A DNA stretch of 32,303 bases from Nostocoides sp. Soil756 (GCF_001428065.1 NZ_LMSE01000004.1:456582-488884); one strand, 5' to 3'. Counted from the first letter of the stretch, positions 8,055 through 17,514 are shown. Translations and numbers: made by a program. The notes: generated by a model from the sequence alone, not told the origin.

Positions 8055-9545
8055 TCAGGCGCGCCGGACCCGCGCGACCCAGGCCTCGACCTCGTCGCTG
8101 CGGCGCGGCATCGCGCCCGACAGGTTCTCGCACCCGTCGTCGGTGACGAGCACGTCGTCCTCGATGCGCACCCCGATGCCGCGGAAGCGCTCGGGGGCCT
8201 TGAGGTCGTCGGCCTTGAAGTACAGGCCGGGCTCGACGGTCAGGACCATCCCGGGGCGCAGCTCGGCATCCATGTACTCCTCGCGGGTGGCGAGCGCGCA
8301 GTCGTGGACGTCGAGGCCGAGGTGGTGCGAGGTGCCGTGCACCATCCAGCGGCGGTGGTACTGGCCGTGCTCCTTGTCGAGGGTGTCCTCGACCGAGACG
8401 CCGTCGGGCAGGAGCCCCCACGCGTGCAGGTGCTCGGCGATGACGCGGATGGCGGCCGCGTGCACGTCGGAGAACTTCGCCCCCGGCTTCACGGCCGCGA
8501 TCCCCGCCTCCTGGGCCGCGTAGACGGCGTCGTACACCTCACGCTGGGCGTCGGTGAAGGTGCCGTCGACCGGGACGGTGCGGGTGACGTCGGCGGTGTA
8601 GAGGCTGTCGACCTCGACGCCGGCGTCGATGAGGACCAGCTCGCCGGGCGTGACGTCGCCGGTGTTCTTGATCCAGTGCAGGGTGTTGGCGTGGTCGCCG
8701 GCCGCGCAGATGGCGTCGTAGCCGACCCCGTTGCCGCGGTGGCGGGCGGTGAGCCCGAAGGTCCCCTCGAGCCAGCGCTCGCCGCGGCCGTTCGCCACCG
8801 CGTCGGGCAGCGCCGCGAGCATCGCGTCGAAACCGGCGTGGGTGGCGTCGACTGCCTCGCGCATCTGCTCGACCTCGTACTCGTCCTTGACGAGGCGGGC
8901 CACGGACACGGCGTGCGCGAGGGCGTCGTCGGCCTCCTGGAGGGAGTCCTGGGCGGCGCCGTTCTCGACCCGGGCGGCGTCCAGGCGCGCGGTGAGCTCG
9001 CGGTCGGCGTCGCGCACGACCCGCACGGTGATCTCGCCCGCATCCTTGGCGACGGCGTCGACGAGGCCGTCGACGTGGCGTGCGGTGAGGCCGAGCTCGC
9101 GCTCGACGTCCTCGATGGACGGCCGCGCGCCGACCCAGAACTCGCCGTACCGGGCGTCGGCGAAGAACTCGTCGCTGTCGCGCTCGGCGAGGGGGCGGAA
9201 GTACAGGATCGCCTCGTGGCCCCCGGCGTCGAGCGGCTCGAGCACCAGCACGGCGTCGGGCTCGCGGTCGGCCCCGAGGCCGGTGAGGTAGGCGAACGCG
9301 GTGTGCGGCCGGAAGACGTAGTCGCTGTCGTTGCTGCGGACCTTGAGGCCGCCCGCGGGCACGACCAGGCGCTGCTTGGGGAAGGCGGCGCTCAGGACCT
9401 CGCGGCGGGCGGCGGCGTGGGCCGCGGCCGGTGCCGGGCCGGTGGTCGTGGGGGTCCGAGGGGCCCAGTCCTCGCGGATGAAGGCGCGCAGCTCGTCGGT
9501 GGTCGCCCGCGCCCGGTTGTCGGCCTGCTTCTGCTCCTCGCTCAT
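8055..9545 (-). CDS. pepP: Aminopeptidase P family (Xaa-Pro aminopeptidase)
   Basis: A 496-residue M24B metallopeptidase that removes N-terminal residues preceding proline. An N-terminal AMP_N domain spans about 45-200 and the pita-bread catalytic domain about 225-480. All five metal ligands are visible by comparison with E. coli PepP: Asp307 (LIDAG), Asp319 (YTADVTR), His407 (HGTSHHLG), Glu438 (TVEPG) and Glu462 (RIEDD). The supporting His403 and His414 are also kept. CAGCAT (9557-9552, minus) ends seven bases before the ATG, fitting a leaderless start. About 45 N-terminal residues precede the AMP_N domain. Probably cytosolic, as no signal peptide is seen. Confidence 0.92.
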   Translation of the reverse strand: MSEEQKQADNRARATTDELRAFIREDWAPRTPTTTGPAPAAAHAAARREVLSAAFPKQRLVVPAGGLKVRSNDSDYVFRPHTAFAYLTGLGADREPDAVLVLEPLDAGGHEAILYFRPLAERDSDEFFADARYGEFWVGARPSIEDVERELGLTARHVDGLVDAVAKDAGEITVRVVRDADRELTARLDAARVENGAAQDSLQEADDALAHAVSVARLVKDEYEVEQMREAVDATHAGFDAMLAALPDAVANGRGERWLEGTFGLTARHRGNGVGYDAICAAGDHANTLHWIKNTGDVTPGELVLIDAGVEVDSLYTADVTRTVPVDGTFTDAQREVYDAVYAAQEAGIAAVKPGAKFSDVHAAAIRVIAEHLHAWGLLPDGVSVEDTLDKEHGQYHRRWMVHGTSHHLGLDVHDCALATREEYMDAELRPGMVLTVEPGLYFKADDLKAPERFRGIGVRIEDDVLVTDDGCENLSGAMPRRSDEVEAWVARVRRA

Positions 9546-9599
9546 CCCGCCATGCTGCCACGGTCCGCGGGGGCCGGTCGCCGCGGGCGCGGGAGGGGT

Positions 9600-9630
9600 G
9601 CCGGTCCCGGGGCCGGCGGAGCGGACCGGC
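9600..9630 (-). terminator. Hairpin just after the glycerol kinase stop
   Basis: Arms GCCGGTCC and GGACCGGC form an 8-bp stem with a 15-base GC-rich loop, immediately downstream of the glpK stop codon and before pepP on the same strand. No T-run is visible. Confidence 0.4.
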
Positions 9631-11139
<1,509 letters not shown>

Positions 11140-11163
11140 GGCCCGAGCCTAGGGGCGGTGGAC

Positions 11164-11235
11164 GTCCGCGGGCAGGGAAGCCGACGCCGGGCCGGGATGG
11201 TGCCGTGCCCGGCGCCGACAAACCTGCCCGCGGAC
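11164..11235. repeat. Left palindromic repeat flanking the AbiEi/DUF559 gene
   Basis: A perfect 13-bp outer stem (11164-11176 with 11223-11235, arm GTCCGCGGGCAGG) encloses an 8-bp inner stem (CGCCGGGC at 11185-11192 with GCCCGGCG at 11207-11214). Bases 11201-11230 match 12223-12252 at 26 of 30 positions in direct orientation. It lies between the glpK start and the start of the AbiEi/DUF559 gene. Confidence 0.7.
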
Positions 11236-11290
11236 GGGTGGCTGTGGATGACGCCCGGGTCGGGGTCCCCCGGGGCGGCAGGATGCCGTG

Positions 11291-12235
11291 ATGGACGCCC
11301 GACTGCTCGCCTGGGCCGCAGCGCGCGGCGCGGTCTTCACCAGTGCGCGCGCCGCGGCGCTCGGTGTGGACGACAGCGCCCTGCGCCGGCTGCGGCGTCG
11401 TGGCGAGGTCGTCCGGGTCCGGCGCGACGCCTACGTGCTGGGGTCGGCCTGGGGTGAGGCCGGTCCCGAAGAGCGACTGGCCCTGCGGACCCGTGCCGTG
11501 CTGGCGACGCGGGGTGATGACGTCGCCTCGCACCAGGCGGCGCTGGCGCTCCATCGCCTGCCCCTGCACGGAGTGCCGCTCGACGTCGTCGACGTGCTCA
11601 CCGAGGTCGACCGGGTCCGGACGGCGTCGGGGCTGCGGCGCAACCCCCGCCCCGAGGGGCTCGTCGTCGTGGTGGCCGACGGCTACCGCTGTGCCGGGGT
11701 CGCGCAGGCCGTCGTCGCCACGGCTCGGCGGGACGGGATGACCGCCGGGCTGGTGCCGCTCGACGCCGCCCTCCACCGCGGTGCCACGACGCTGCCCGAG
11801 CTCGAGCGCGCGATGGAAGCGGTCGCGGGTGACAGTCCCGACCGTCGCCGTCTGGCGGACCTGCTCGTGCGCGCCGACGGTGCGGCGGAGTCCCCGGGCG
11901 AGACGCTCACCCGCCTGGCCCTGGTCGACCAGGGTCTCTCGGTGCGGTCCCAGGTCGTGCTCCACGACCACGACGGCGCGCCGGTCGGGCGCGTCGACCT
12001 GCTCGTCGAAGGGCGGGTGGTGGTGGAGTTCGACGGAGCCGTGAAGTACGCCGGCGCCGACGGGCGTGAGGCGCTCGTGCGTGAGAAGCGCCGCGAGGAC
12101 GCCTTGCGAGCGATGGGCTACGAGGTCGTGCGCGTGACGTGGGCCGACCTGACGCACCCGGAGGTGGTCGTGGCCCTGGTCCGGCGCGCCCTGGCACGGT
12201 CGGCGGCACGGGGCAGGGAGGTTGCCGTGTCCTGA
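11291..12235 (+). CDS. AbiEi-type winged-helix plus DUF559 (Vsr-like) putative endonuclease
   Basis: A 314-residue protein. Residues about 5-50 (FTSARAAALGVDDSALRRLRRRG, then VRVRRDAYVL) match the AbiEi antitoxin-like N-terminal winged helix. The C-terminus about 195-300 looks like DUF559, a PD-(D/E)XK/Vsr-like fold. ESPGET has Glu204, GRVDLLVEG has Asp236 and VVVEFDGAVKY has Glu247/Asp249/Lys252. DALRAMGYEVVRVTWADL fits the final strand and helix. Such proteins occur in many copies in actinobacteria and their role is unproven. No AbiEii-like toxin gene is adjacent. I prefer the ATG at 11291 to the GTG at 11288 because CAGGAT (11279-11284) ends seven bases before it. Related hairpins flank the gene, and the right one contains its stop codon. 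Confidence 0.78.
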   Translation: MDARLLAWAAARGAVFTSARAAALGVDDSALRRLRRRGEVVRVRRDAYVLGSAWGEAGPEERLALRTRAVLATRGDDVASHQAALALHRLPLHGVPLDVVDVLTEVDRVRTASGLRRNPRPEGLVVVVADGYRCAGVAQAVVATARRDGMTAGLVPLDAALHRGATTLPELERAMEAVAGDSPDRRRLADLLVRADGAAESPGETLTRLALVDQGLSVRSQVVLHDHDGAPVGRVDLLVEGRVVVEFDGAVKYAGADGREALVREKRREDALRAMGYEVVRVTWADLTHPEVVVALVRRALARSAARGREVAVS

Positions 12236-12252
12236 GCCGACAACCCTGCCCG
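12211..12252. repeat. Right palindromic repeat containing the AbiEi/DUF559 stop codon
   Basis: An 8-bp stem, GGGCAGGG (12211-12218) with CCCTGCCC (12244-12251), is extended by TTG/CAA after a bulge. The stop codon TGA at 12233-12235 sits in the loop. Bases 12223-12252 repeat 11201-11230 with four mismatches. It may also act as the gene's terminator. Confidence 0.65.
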
Positions 12253-12368
12253 GGATGACCGGTCGTGCGGGCGGTGTGGGCAAGGGCACGCCGCGCCGGG
12301 CTGCCGGGCCCGGGGCCCGCACGGGAGGATGGCGGAGGTCGAGCGAGGTCCAGCGAAGGAGACATCAC

Positions 12369-12908
12369 GTGCAGTTCGGGCGCAGCTACGAGGAGTTCGA
12401 GGTCGGCGCGACGTACAAGCACTGGCCGGGCAAGACGGTCACCGAGGCCGACGACCACCTGTTCTGCCTGCTGACCATGAACCACCACCCGCTGCACCTC
12501 GACGCCCACTACGCGCAGGAGACGACGCAGTTCGGCAAGAACGTCGTCGTCGGCAACTACGTCTACTCGATCCTGCTCGGGATGTCGGTGCCCGACGTCA
12601 GCGGCAAGGCCATCGCCAACCTCGAGGTCGAGAGCCTGCGCCACGTCGCGCCGACGTTCCACGGCGACACCCTCTACGGCGAGACCACCGTGCTCGACAA
12701 GCGCGAGAGCACCAGCAAGGACGACCGGGGCGTCGTGCACGTCGAGACGGTGGGCTACAACCAGGACGGCACGGTGGTCTGCGTCTTCCGGCGCAAGGTC
12801 ATGGTGCCCAAGCAGCGCTACCTCGACGCCCGCGGCGGCGAGCAGCCGGGACGCCCGACGCCGGCCCCGGACAAGAACTGGCCGGGACCGGCGTCGAGCG
12901 GAGCGTGA
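12369..12908 (+). CDS. MaoC family dehydratase (mesaconyl-CoA hydratase-like)
   Basis: A 179-residue hotdog-fold enoyl-CoA hydratase. Start GTG at 12369 has AAGGAGA seven bases upstream. The usual hydratase motif D-x-N-P-x-H appears as NHHPLH (38-43), keeping Pro41 and His43 but with Asn in place of the catalytic Asp. From memory this is shared by the MaoC protein in the Streptomyces ethylmalonyl-CoA cluster, which starts and reads very similarly. The motifs GNYVYSILLGMSVPDVSGKAIANL and HVAPTFHGDTLYGE support the family. The likely role is hydration of a branched C5 enoyl-CoA such as mesaconyl-CoA, feeding the lyases at 166-2102. Its stop is four bases from the convergent gene. Confidence 0.82.
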   Translation: MQFGRSYEEFEVGATYKHWPGKTVTEADDHLFCLLTMNHHPLHLDAHYAQETTQFGKNVVVGNYVYSILLGMSVPDVSGKAIANLEVESLRHVAPTFHGDTLYGETTVLDKRESTSKDDRGVVHVETVGYNQDGTVVCVFRRKVMVPKQRYLDARGGEQPGRPTPAPDKNWPGPASSGA

Positions 12909-12912
12909 CGCC

Positions 12913-14022
12913 TCACGGCGTCTGGGTCACCGTCCGCCCGACCTCGGACCAGCTGATGCTGCGGTAGGGCGCGCCCTGGGCGGAGAGCGGGCTCGAGAAC
13001 GTGGCCCAGAGGACCGCGCGGTCGGTCCCCGGGAGCGGCACGACGCTCAGGGGGTGGGTGAGCGTCGCCCCCGGGACGAGCGGGGTGGCTCCCGGCACGG
13101 AGCCCGCCGGGACGACGGCGGCGAAGAGGGTCTGCATCGTGGCGCCCTCGCCACGCCCGGTCGACAGGACGGGGCGACCCGAGCTGTTGCGCGAGGTGTC
13201 GAGGCCGATCATCGTGGCACCGTCGGCGCCGAAGGTGCCGAGACGCCCGAGTCCCTTGCCGAGGTACACGGTCGTGCGAGCCGTGTCGGTCAGCCGGACC
13301 GACGGGAGCACGGCCCCGGTCTCGTCGTGCACGGACCCGTCGCGCCCCTGCCAGACGAGGTGCTGGACGCTCGCCGCGTCGGGCTCCGCGAACCGGGTGG
13401 CGAAGGCCTGCCACGAGGTCCCCGGGAGGGGTGCCCTCACCGTGGTCGAGGCGTGCCCGCCCTCGTCGGTGAGCGGAGTGACGAGCTGGAGGTCGATGGC
13501 CTGGGCCGGCAGCACCCCGACCAGCACGTGGTCCATCCCGGTGCCCGTGCCCCAGGTGGCGGCCAGCGGCCCGACCCCCCGCAGGCTGGACCCGGCCAGC
13601 ACCGTCCGGGTGCCGTCGGCCGCCACGGACGAGAAGACCAGGTCGGGTTCAGCGCCGGGGTCGACCGTGACGGCGAGCCGCCGCGGGCCGGGGGTGGTGA
13701 GCGGTGACCCGTCGGGGCCCGAGAGGTCGGAGAACTCGTCCAGCACGGCCGTCACGGCTCCTCCGACCGGCGATGTCGTGCGGGTGGCTGGCAGCTCCAG
13801 AGCGCGGTCGGAGGTCGGTCTCACGATGGCCCAGGCGCCGGCTCCGACGACGAGGGTGGCGGCGAGCGTGCCGCCGACCACGGCCATCCGGCGGCGTCGC
13901 ACGATCCGCCGGCCAGTGAAGAGCACGGCGTCGGTGTCGACATCGGTGAACGCGGGGGACTGCGCCTCGGTGGCGCCATGGAGCAGGGTGCGGAGCTCGT
14001 CCTCGAACACGTCGGGGGTCAT
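12913..14022 (-). CDS. Membrane-anchored partner of the SigE-family sigma factor (putative anti-sigma)
   Basis: A 369-residue protein of no family I recognise firmly. Residues about 1-40 are cytosolic and acidic, a basic RRRRR stop-transfer cluster is followed by one transmembrane helix at about 46-67, and a Thr/Gly/Pro-rich extracytoplasmic domain (about 75-369) follows. Its ATG overlaps the sigma-factor stop (ATGA, 14019-14022). This layout is typical of partners co-transcribed with SigE-family ECF factors. A role in holding or sensing for the sigma factor is inferred from context. No zinc-binding anti-sigma motif (HxxxCxxC) is present. It converges on the MaoC gene with a four-base gap, and a short hairpin (GACGCC/GGCGTC, 12907-12922) spans both stops. 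Confidence 0.65.
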   Translation of the reverse strand: MTPDVFEDELRTLLHGATEAQSPAFTDVDTDAVLFTGRRIVRRRRMAVVGGTLAATLVVGAGAWAIVRPTSDRALELPATRTTSPVGGAVTAVLDEFSDLSGPDGSPLTTPGPRRLAVTVDPGAEPDLVFSSVAADGTRTVLAGSSLRGVGPLAATWGTGTGMDHVLVGVLPAQAIDLQLVTPLTDEGGHASTTVRAPLPGTSWQAFATRFAEPDAASVQHLVWQGRDGSVHDETGAVLPSVRLTDTARTTVYLGKGLGRLGTFGADGATMIGLDTSRNSSGRPVLSTGRGEGATMQTLFAAVVPAGSVPGATPLVPGATLTHPLSVVPLPGTDRAVLWATFSSPLSAQGAPYRSISWSEVGRTVTQTP

Positions 14023-14522
14023 CGCGCACCTCCTTCGGAGATGGTGAGCTGGGTACGCAGGGCGGCGAGGCCGCGGGAGGCGGCGGACTTCACGGAGCCC
14101 ACCGAGATGTCGAGCAGGTCGGCGACGGCCTGCTCGGAGAGGTCGTTGTAGTAACGCAGGACGACGACGCGGCGCTGCTGGTCGGGCAGCGCGGCGAGGA
14201 GCCGCACGACCTGGTCGCGGTCCTCGGCGGTCGTACCCGCGGGGTGCACGACCTCGGGGACGACGTCCACGGCGACCTCACCGCGGCGGCGGCGCCACGA
14301 GTCGGTGCGCTCGTTGACCAGGATGCGGCGCGCGTAGGCGAGCGCCCCCTCGGGTCGGACGCGGGGCCACGCCACGTAGGTCTTGACGAGGGCCGCCTGC
14401 ACGAGCTCCTGGGCGGAATGGTGGTCCCCGGTCAACAGCCACGCGGTCCGGAGCAACGACGGGGACGACTGCTCGACGAAGCCGGTGAACGCCGCGTCGC
14501 GCTCTGCCCGTCCCCTCGTCAT
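14019..14522 (-). CDS. SigE-family (SACE) ECF RNA polymerase sigma factor
   Basis: A 167-residue sigma-70 factor with only regions 2 and 4. Region 2 covers about 10-80 (FVEQSSPSLLRTAWLLTGDHHSAQELVQAALVKTY) and region 4 about 105-160 (LPDQQRRVVVLRYYNDLSEQAVADLLDISVGSVKSAASR), the standard helix-turn-helix. Start ATG at 14522 has AGGAGG five bases upstream. The membrane partner gene overlaps its end by four bases. A candidate ECF promoter at 14552-14581 suggests autoregulation. Extracytoplasmic stress signalling is the expected role, with the signal unknown. Confidence 0.9.
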   Translation of the reverse strand: MTRGRAERDAAFTGFVEQSSPSLLRTAWLLTGDHHSAQELVQAALVKTYVAWPRVRPEGALAYARRILVNERTDSWRRRRGEVAVDVVPEVVHPAGTTAEDRDQVVRLLAALPDQQRRVVVLRYYNDLSEQAVADLLDISVGSVKSAASRGLAALRTQLTISEGGAR

Positions 14523-14551
14523 GGTCCCTCCTGGATGATGGTCATACCTGC

Positions 14552-14581
14552 AGTACGGCAGGGCGCCCGGAAAGGTTGTCA
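14552..14581 (-). promoter_or_regulatory. Candidate ECF promoter of the sigma-factor operon
   Basis: On the minus strand TGACAACC (14581-14574) and CGTACT (14557-14552) are spaced by 16 bases, matching ECF promoter architecture (AAC in the -35, CGT in the -10). The predicted start lies about 23 bases before the sigma ATG, leaving room for the AGGAGG site. Position and motif only, with no expression evidence. Confidence 0.4.
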
Positions 14582-14618
14582 CGCCGAGAGACTTTCCGCC
14601 GCCCACTACGCTTCGGCT

Positions 14619-15464
14619 GTGATCGACCTGCACACCCACTCGAGCGCGAGCGACGGTACGCAGACGCCAGCCGAGCTCGTACGGGCGGGGGCGGCCGCCG
14701 GGCTCGAGGCCATGGCCGTCACCGACCACGACACCACCCTGGGATGGGACGAGGCCTCGGTCACCGCCCGCGAGGTGGGGCTCGTGCTCGTCCCCGGCAT
14801 CGAGGTCTCGTGCGCCCGAGGGCATCAGAGCCTGCACCTGCTGGCGTACCTGCCCGACCGGGCGCATCCCGCGCTCGTGGCCGAGCTCGAGCAGGCCCGC
14901 GCCAGTCGTGAGACGCGCCTGGACCGGATGGTCGAGGGGATGGCGGCCGACGGCATCCCGATCACCGTCGCGTCGGTGCGGGCCGAGGTCGAGGAAGGGG
15001 CGACCCCGGGGCGCCCCCACATCGCCGACGCCCTCGTGCGCGCCGGGGTCGTCGGGCACCGCGACGAGGCCTTCACGCGCTGGCTCGGTGATGACAGCCC
15101 GTACTACGTGGCGCACTACGCACCCGATCCCGTGCGCGCCGTCGAGGTCGTGCGGGCGGCCGGCGGGGTGCCCGTGGTGGCGCACCCGCTCTCGCGCACC
15201 CGTACCGGCGTGGTGGGGCGCGATCTCGTCGAGGAGCTGGCCGCCGCGGGCCTGGCCGGCCTCGAGGCCCACCACCGCGACCACGACGAGGCCGCGGTCC
15301 GCGAGCTCGTCGACCTCGCGGGCGCGCTCGGCCTGCTGGTCACCGGCTCCAGCGACTACCACGGCACCGGCAAGCGGAACCGCCTGGGCGAGAACACCAC
15401 CGAGCCCGAGGTCCTCGCCGCCATCGAGGCCCAGGCCACCGGCGTGGCGGTGGTGCGCCCGTGA
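14619..15464 (+). CDS. PHP-domain phosphoesterase
   Basis: A 281-residue PHP protein with all four motifs: DLHTHSSASDG (His5, His7, Asp12), TDHDT, a mid-domain PVVAHPLSR and C-terminal SSDYHG. These bind a trinuclear metal centre. Relatives include histidinol-phosphatase-like enzymes and RNase AM/YciV-type 3',5'-nucleotide phosphatases (the DLHTHS...DGT form suits the latter). The start is GTG at 14619. TACGCT (14607-14612) ends seven bases before it and there is no Shine-Dalgarno, so a leaderless mRNA is likely. The stop overlaps the marC-like gene by four bases, forming an operon. Confidence 0.85.
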   Translation: MIDLHTHSSASDGTQTPAELVRAGAAAGLEAMAVTDHDTTLGWDEASVTAREVGLVLVPGIEVSCARGHQSLHLLAYLPDRAHPALVAELEQARASRETRLDRMVEGMAADGIPITVASVRAEVEEGATPGRPHIADALVRAGVVGHRDEAFTRWLGDDSPYYVAHYAPDPVRAVEVVRAAGGVPVVAHPLSRTRTGVVGRDLVEELAAAGLAGLEAHHRDHDEAAVRELVDLAGALGLLVTGSSDYHGTGKRNRLGENTTEPEVLAAIEAQATGVAVVRP

Positions 15465-16087
15465 GCTGGTTCGACCTGCCGGTCTTCACGACGACGTTCG
15501 TCACGCTGGTCGTCATCCTCGACCCGCCCGGCGCCATCCCGATCTTCCTCGCCCTCACCGGGCCCCTGACCCCGCAGCAGAAGATCTCCGCCGCTCGCCG
15601 CGCGAGTCTCGTGGCGCTCGGCGTCATCGCCTCGTTCGCGGTCTTCGGCCAGCGCATCCTCGACTACCTCGGCATCACCCTGCCGGCGCTCCAGGCCGCC
15701 GGCGGTCTGCTGCTCCTCGTCGTGGCGCTGCAGCTGCTCACCGGCTCGGAGTCGGAGTCGCTGGCCGACGCCGGGGTCAACGTCGCCCTGGTGCCCCTGG
15801 GGACGCCGCTGCTGGCCGGCCCCGGAGCCATCGTCGCCACCATGCTCGCCGTGCAGCGGGCCGGGGGGGCCGGCGGCCTGGTCGCGGTCGGCGCCGCGCT
15901 GACCGCCGCGCTGCTCGTGGTCTACCTGGTCTTCCGGTTCGCGTCGCCGCTGGCGCGCTTCCTCAAGGACAGCGGCATCGTGCTGCTGTCGCGGATCGCC
16001 GGCCTGCTGCTGTCGGCCATCGCGGTCCAGATGATCGCCAACGCCGTCATCGCGTTCGTCAACGGCGAGGGCACCCCCGCCCACTGA
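15461..16087 (+). CDS. MarC family integral membrane protein
   Basis: A 208-residue membrane protein with about six hydrophobic helices. The signature near the N-terminus is VTLVVILDPPGAIPIFLALTGPLTPQQ, and the second-half repeat has LVPLGTPLLAGPGAIVATM. MarC-type proteins (YhgN, YchE) have no settled transport function despite the historical multiple-antibiotic-resistance name. The GTG start lies within the PHP gene stop (GTGA), so translation is coupled to the phosphoesterase. Confidence 0.9.
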   Translation: MSWFDLPVFTTTFVTLVVILDPPGAIPIFLALTGPLTPQQKISAARRASLVALGVIASFAVFGQRILDYLGITLPALQAAGGLLLLVVALQLLTGSESESLADAGVNVALVPLGTPLLAGPGAIVATMLAVQRAGGAGGLVAVGAALTAALLVVYLVFRFASPLARFLKDSGIVLLSRIAGLLLSAIAVQMIANAVIAFVNGEGTPAH

Positions 16088-16133
16088 CGCGGACCGGAGC
16101 GCACCGGCGGTGGGCCTTCCGTACGGTGGGGGC

Positions 16134-16985
16134 GTGCCCGAGTACGTCCTGCTCCTGTCCTGCCCCGACCGTCGCGGGATCGTCGCCACGGTCACCGCCC
16201 TGTTGTTCGAGCGCGGTGCGAACATCGAGGAGAGCCAGCAGTTCGACGACGTCGGCACCGACCAGTTCTTCATGCGCATCCGCTACTCGGTGGCCGACGC
16301 CGACCCCGGTGCCGACGGCTGGCGCGCCCTGTTCGCCCCCGTGGCGCAGCAGTACGGCATGGACTGGACCATCCGGGATGCCGCCCGCCCCTACCGGGCC
16401 GTGGTGATGGTCAGCCGCTTCGGGCACTGCCTCAACGACCTGCTCTTCCGCTGGCGCTCGGGCGCGCTGAACCTCGAGATCCCGGCCGTGGTGTCGAACC
16501 ACCGCGACCTCGAGCCGCTCGTGGCCTCCTACGGCATCCCGTTCCACCACGTGCCGGTCACGGCCGACACCAAGACGGAGGCCGAGGGCGCCCTACGGGC
16601 CCTCGTGGCCGAGCACGACGTCGATCTCGTCGTGCTGGCCCGCTACATGCAGGTGCTCTCGGACGGCCTGTCGAGTGAGCTCGCCGGGCGCGTCATCAAC
16701 ATCCACCACTCGTTCCTGCCCTCGTTCAAGGGCGCCAAGCCCTACCACCAGGCGTTCGAGCGGGGCGTGAAGATCATCGGAGCCACCGCGCACTACGTGA
16801 CGCCGGCGCTGGACGAGGGCCCGATCATCGAGCAGGACGTGGTGCGGGCCGACCACCGGATGACGCCCGAGGAGCTCGTGCGGGCGGGCGAGGAGGTCGA
16901 GTCGCGGGTGCTCGCGCGCGCCGTGCGCTGGCACTGCGAGTCGCGCATCCTGCTCAACGGCCGGCGCACCGTCGTCTTCAGCTGA
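16134..16985 (+). CDS. purU: Formyltetrahydrofolate deformylase
   Basis: A 283-residue enzyme (E. coli PurU about 280) that hydrolyses 10-formyl-THF to formate and THF, balancing one-carbon pools. An N-terminal ACT domain spans about 1-80 (LLLSCPDRRGIVATVTALLF) and a formyltransferase domain about 86-283. Catalytic residues are visible: Asn189 and His191 in RVINIHHSFLPSFKG, and Asp227 in ALDEGPIIEQDV. The GTG at 16134 is chosen because TACGGT (16122-16127) ends seven bases before it. An in-frame GTG at 16110 would add eight glycine-rich residues and leave that promoter inside the gene. It lies 46 bases after marC. Confidence 0.94.
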   Translation: MPEYVLLLSCPDRRGIVATVTALLFERGANIEESQQFDDVGTDQFFMRIRYSVADADPGADGWRALFAPVAQQYGMDWTIRDAARPYRAVVMVSRFGHCLNDLLFRWRSGALNLEIPAVVSNHRDLEPLVASYGIPFHHVPVTADTKTEAEGALRALVAEHDVDLVVLARYMQVLSDGLSSELAGRVINIHHSFLPSFKGAKPYHQAFERGVKIIGATAHYVTPALDEGPIIEQDVVRADHRMTPEELVRAGEEVESRVLARAVRWHCESRILLNGRRTVVFS

Positions 16986-16987
16986 GG

Positions 16988-17437
16988 TCAGCCGCGGGCC
17001 GAGTCCTCGGGCGTCGCGGCGTGGCCGGCGCGGCCGTGGGTGCGCCGGTCCTGCTTCATCTCGGCCTCGAAGACGTGCCGGCGGCCGGCCATCAGCTCCT
17101 CGCGCGCGGCCCGCTCGTGCTCGCGGAAGCGCGCGTAGTAGCCGTCGTCGTACTCCTCGACGACCTGGAAGGACCAGCGGCCCGCCAGGATGTTGCGCCC
17201 CACGAGGTCGGTCTCGACGCGGTCGGCGAGCTCGTCGTGGCCGGCCGCCCGCAGCTGGTCGACGGCCTCGCCGAGGGTGCGGTCGGCAGTGCCGCACCGC
17301 CGGTGGAAGGCGTAGAGGTGGCCCCGGGCCTCCTCGACCACTTCGAGGGCCTCCGAGAGCGTGCCGAGGGCGGCGACGGTGGCGTCGTCGGTGCCGGTCG
17401 GGCGGGTGTGGTCGTCGTCGACGGAGTCGTGGGCCAT
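16988..17437 (-). CDS. Conserved actinobacterial protein of unknown function
   Basis: A 149-residue acidic, mostly helical protein with no signal peptide or membrane segment. A conserved-looking core runs about 20-115 (LSEALEVVEEARGHLYAFHRRCGTAD, then GRNILAGRWSFQVVEEYDDGYYARF). The tail is basic and polar. I do not recognise a domain. TAGCGT (17449-17444, minus) ends seven bases before the ATG, supporting this start as leaderless. Its stop is two bases from the convergent purU stop. Confidence 0.7.
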   Translation of the reverse strand: MAHDSVDDDHTRPTGTDDATVAALGTLSEALEVVEEARGHLYAFHRRCGTADRTLGEAVDQLRAAGHDELADRVETDLVGRNILAGRWSFQVVEEYDDGYYARFREHERAAREELMAGRRHVFEAEMKQDRRTHGRAGHAATPEDSARG

Positions 17438-17514
17438 GCGCCCACGCTAGGGCCGTGAGCCGGCCCTGTGGAAAACCCGACGGCCCTCGGGGCGAGTTTC
17501 GACAGGCTGGGGGC

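Noticed and set aside
11291-12235. Type IV toxin-antitoxin (AbiE) system
   Set aside because: Only the AbiEi-like N-terminal helix is present. No AbiEii nucleotidyltransferase toxin lies next to it, and the C-terminal domain is nuclease-like.
14576-14612. Normal -35/-10 promoter for the PHP gene using TTGTCA and TACGCT
   Set aside because: The spacing is 25 bases, too long. TTGTCA is better explained as part of the sigma-factor promoter on the other strand, leaving TACGCT as a stand-alone leaderless -10.
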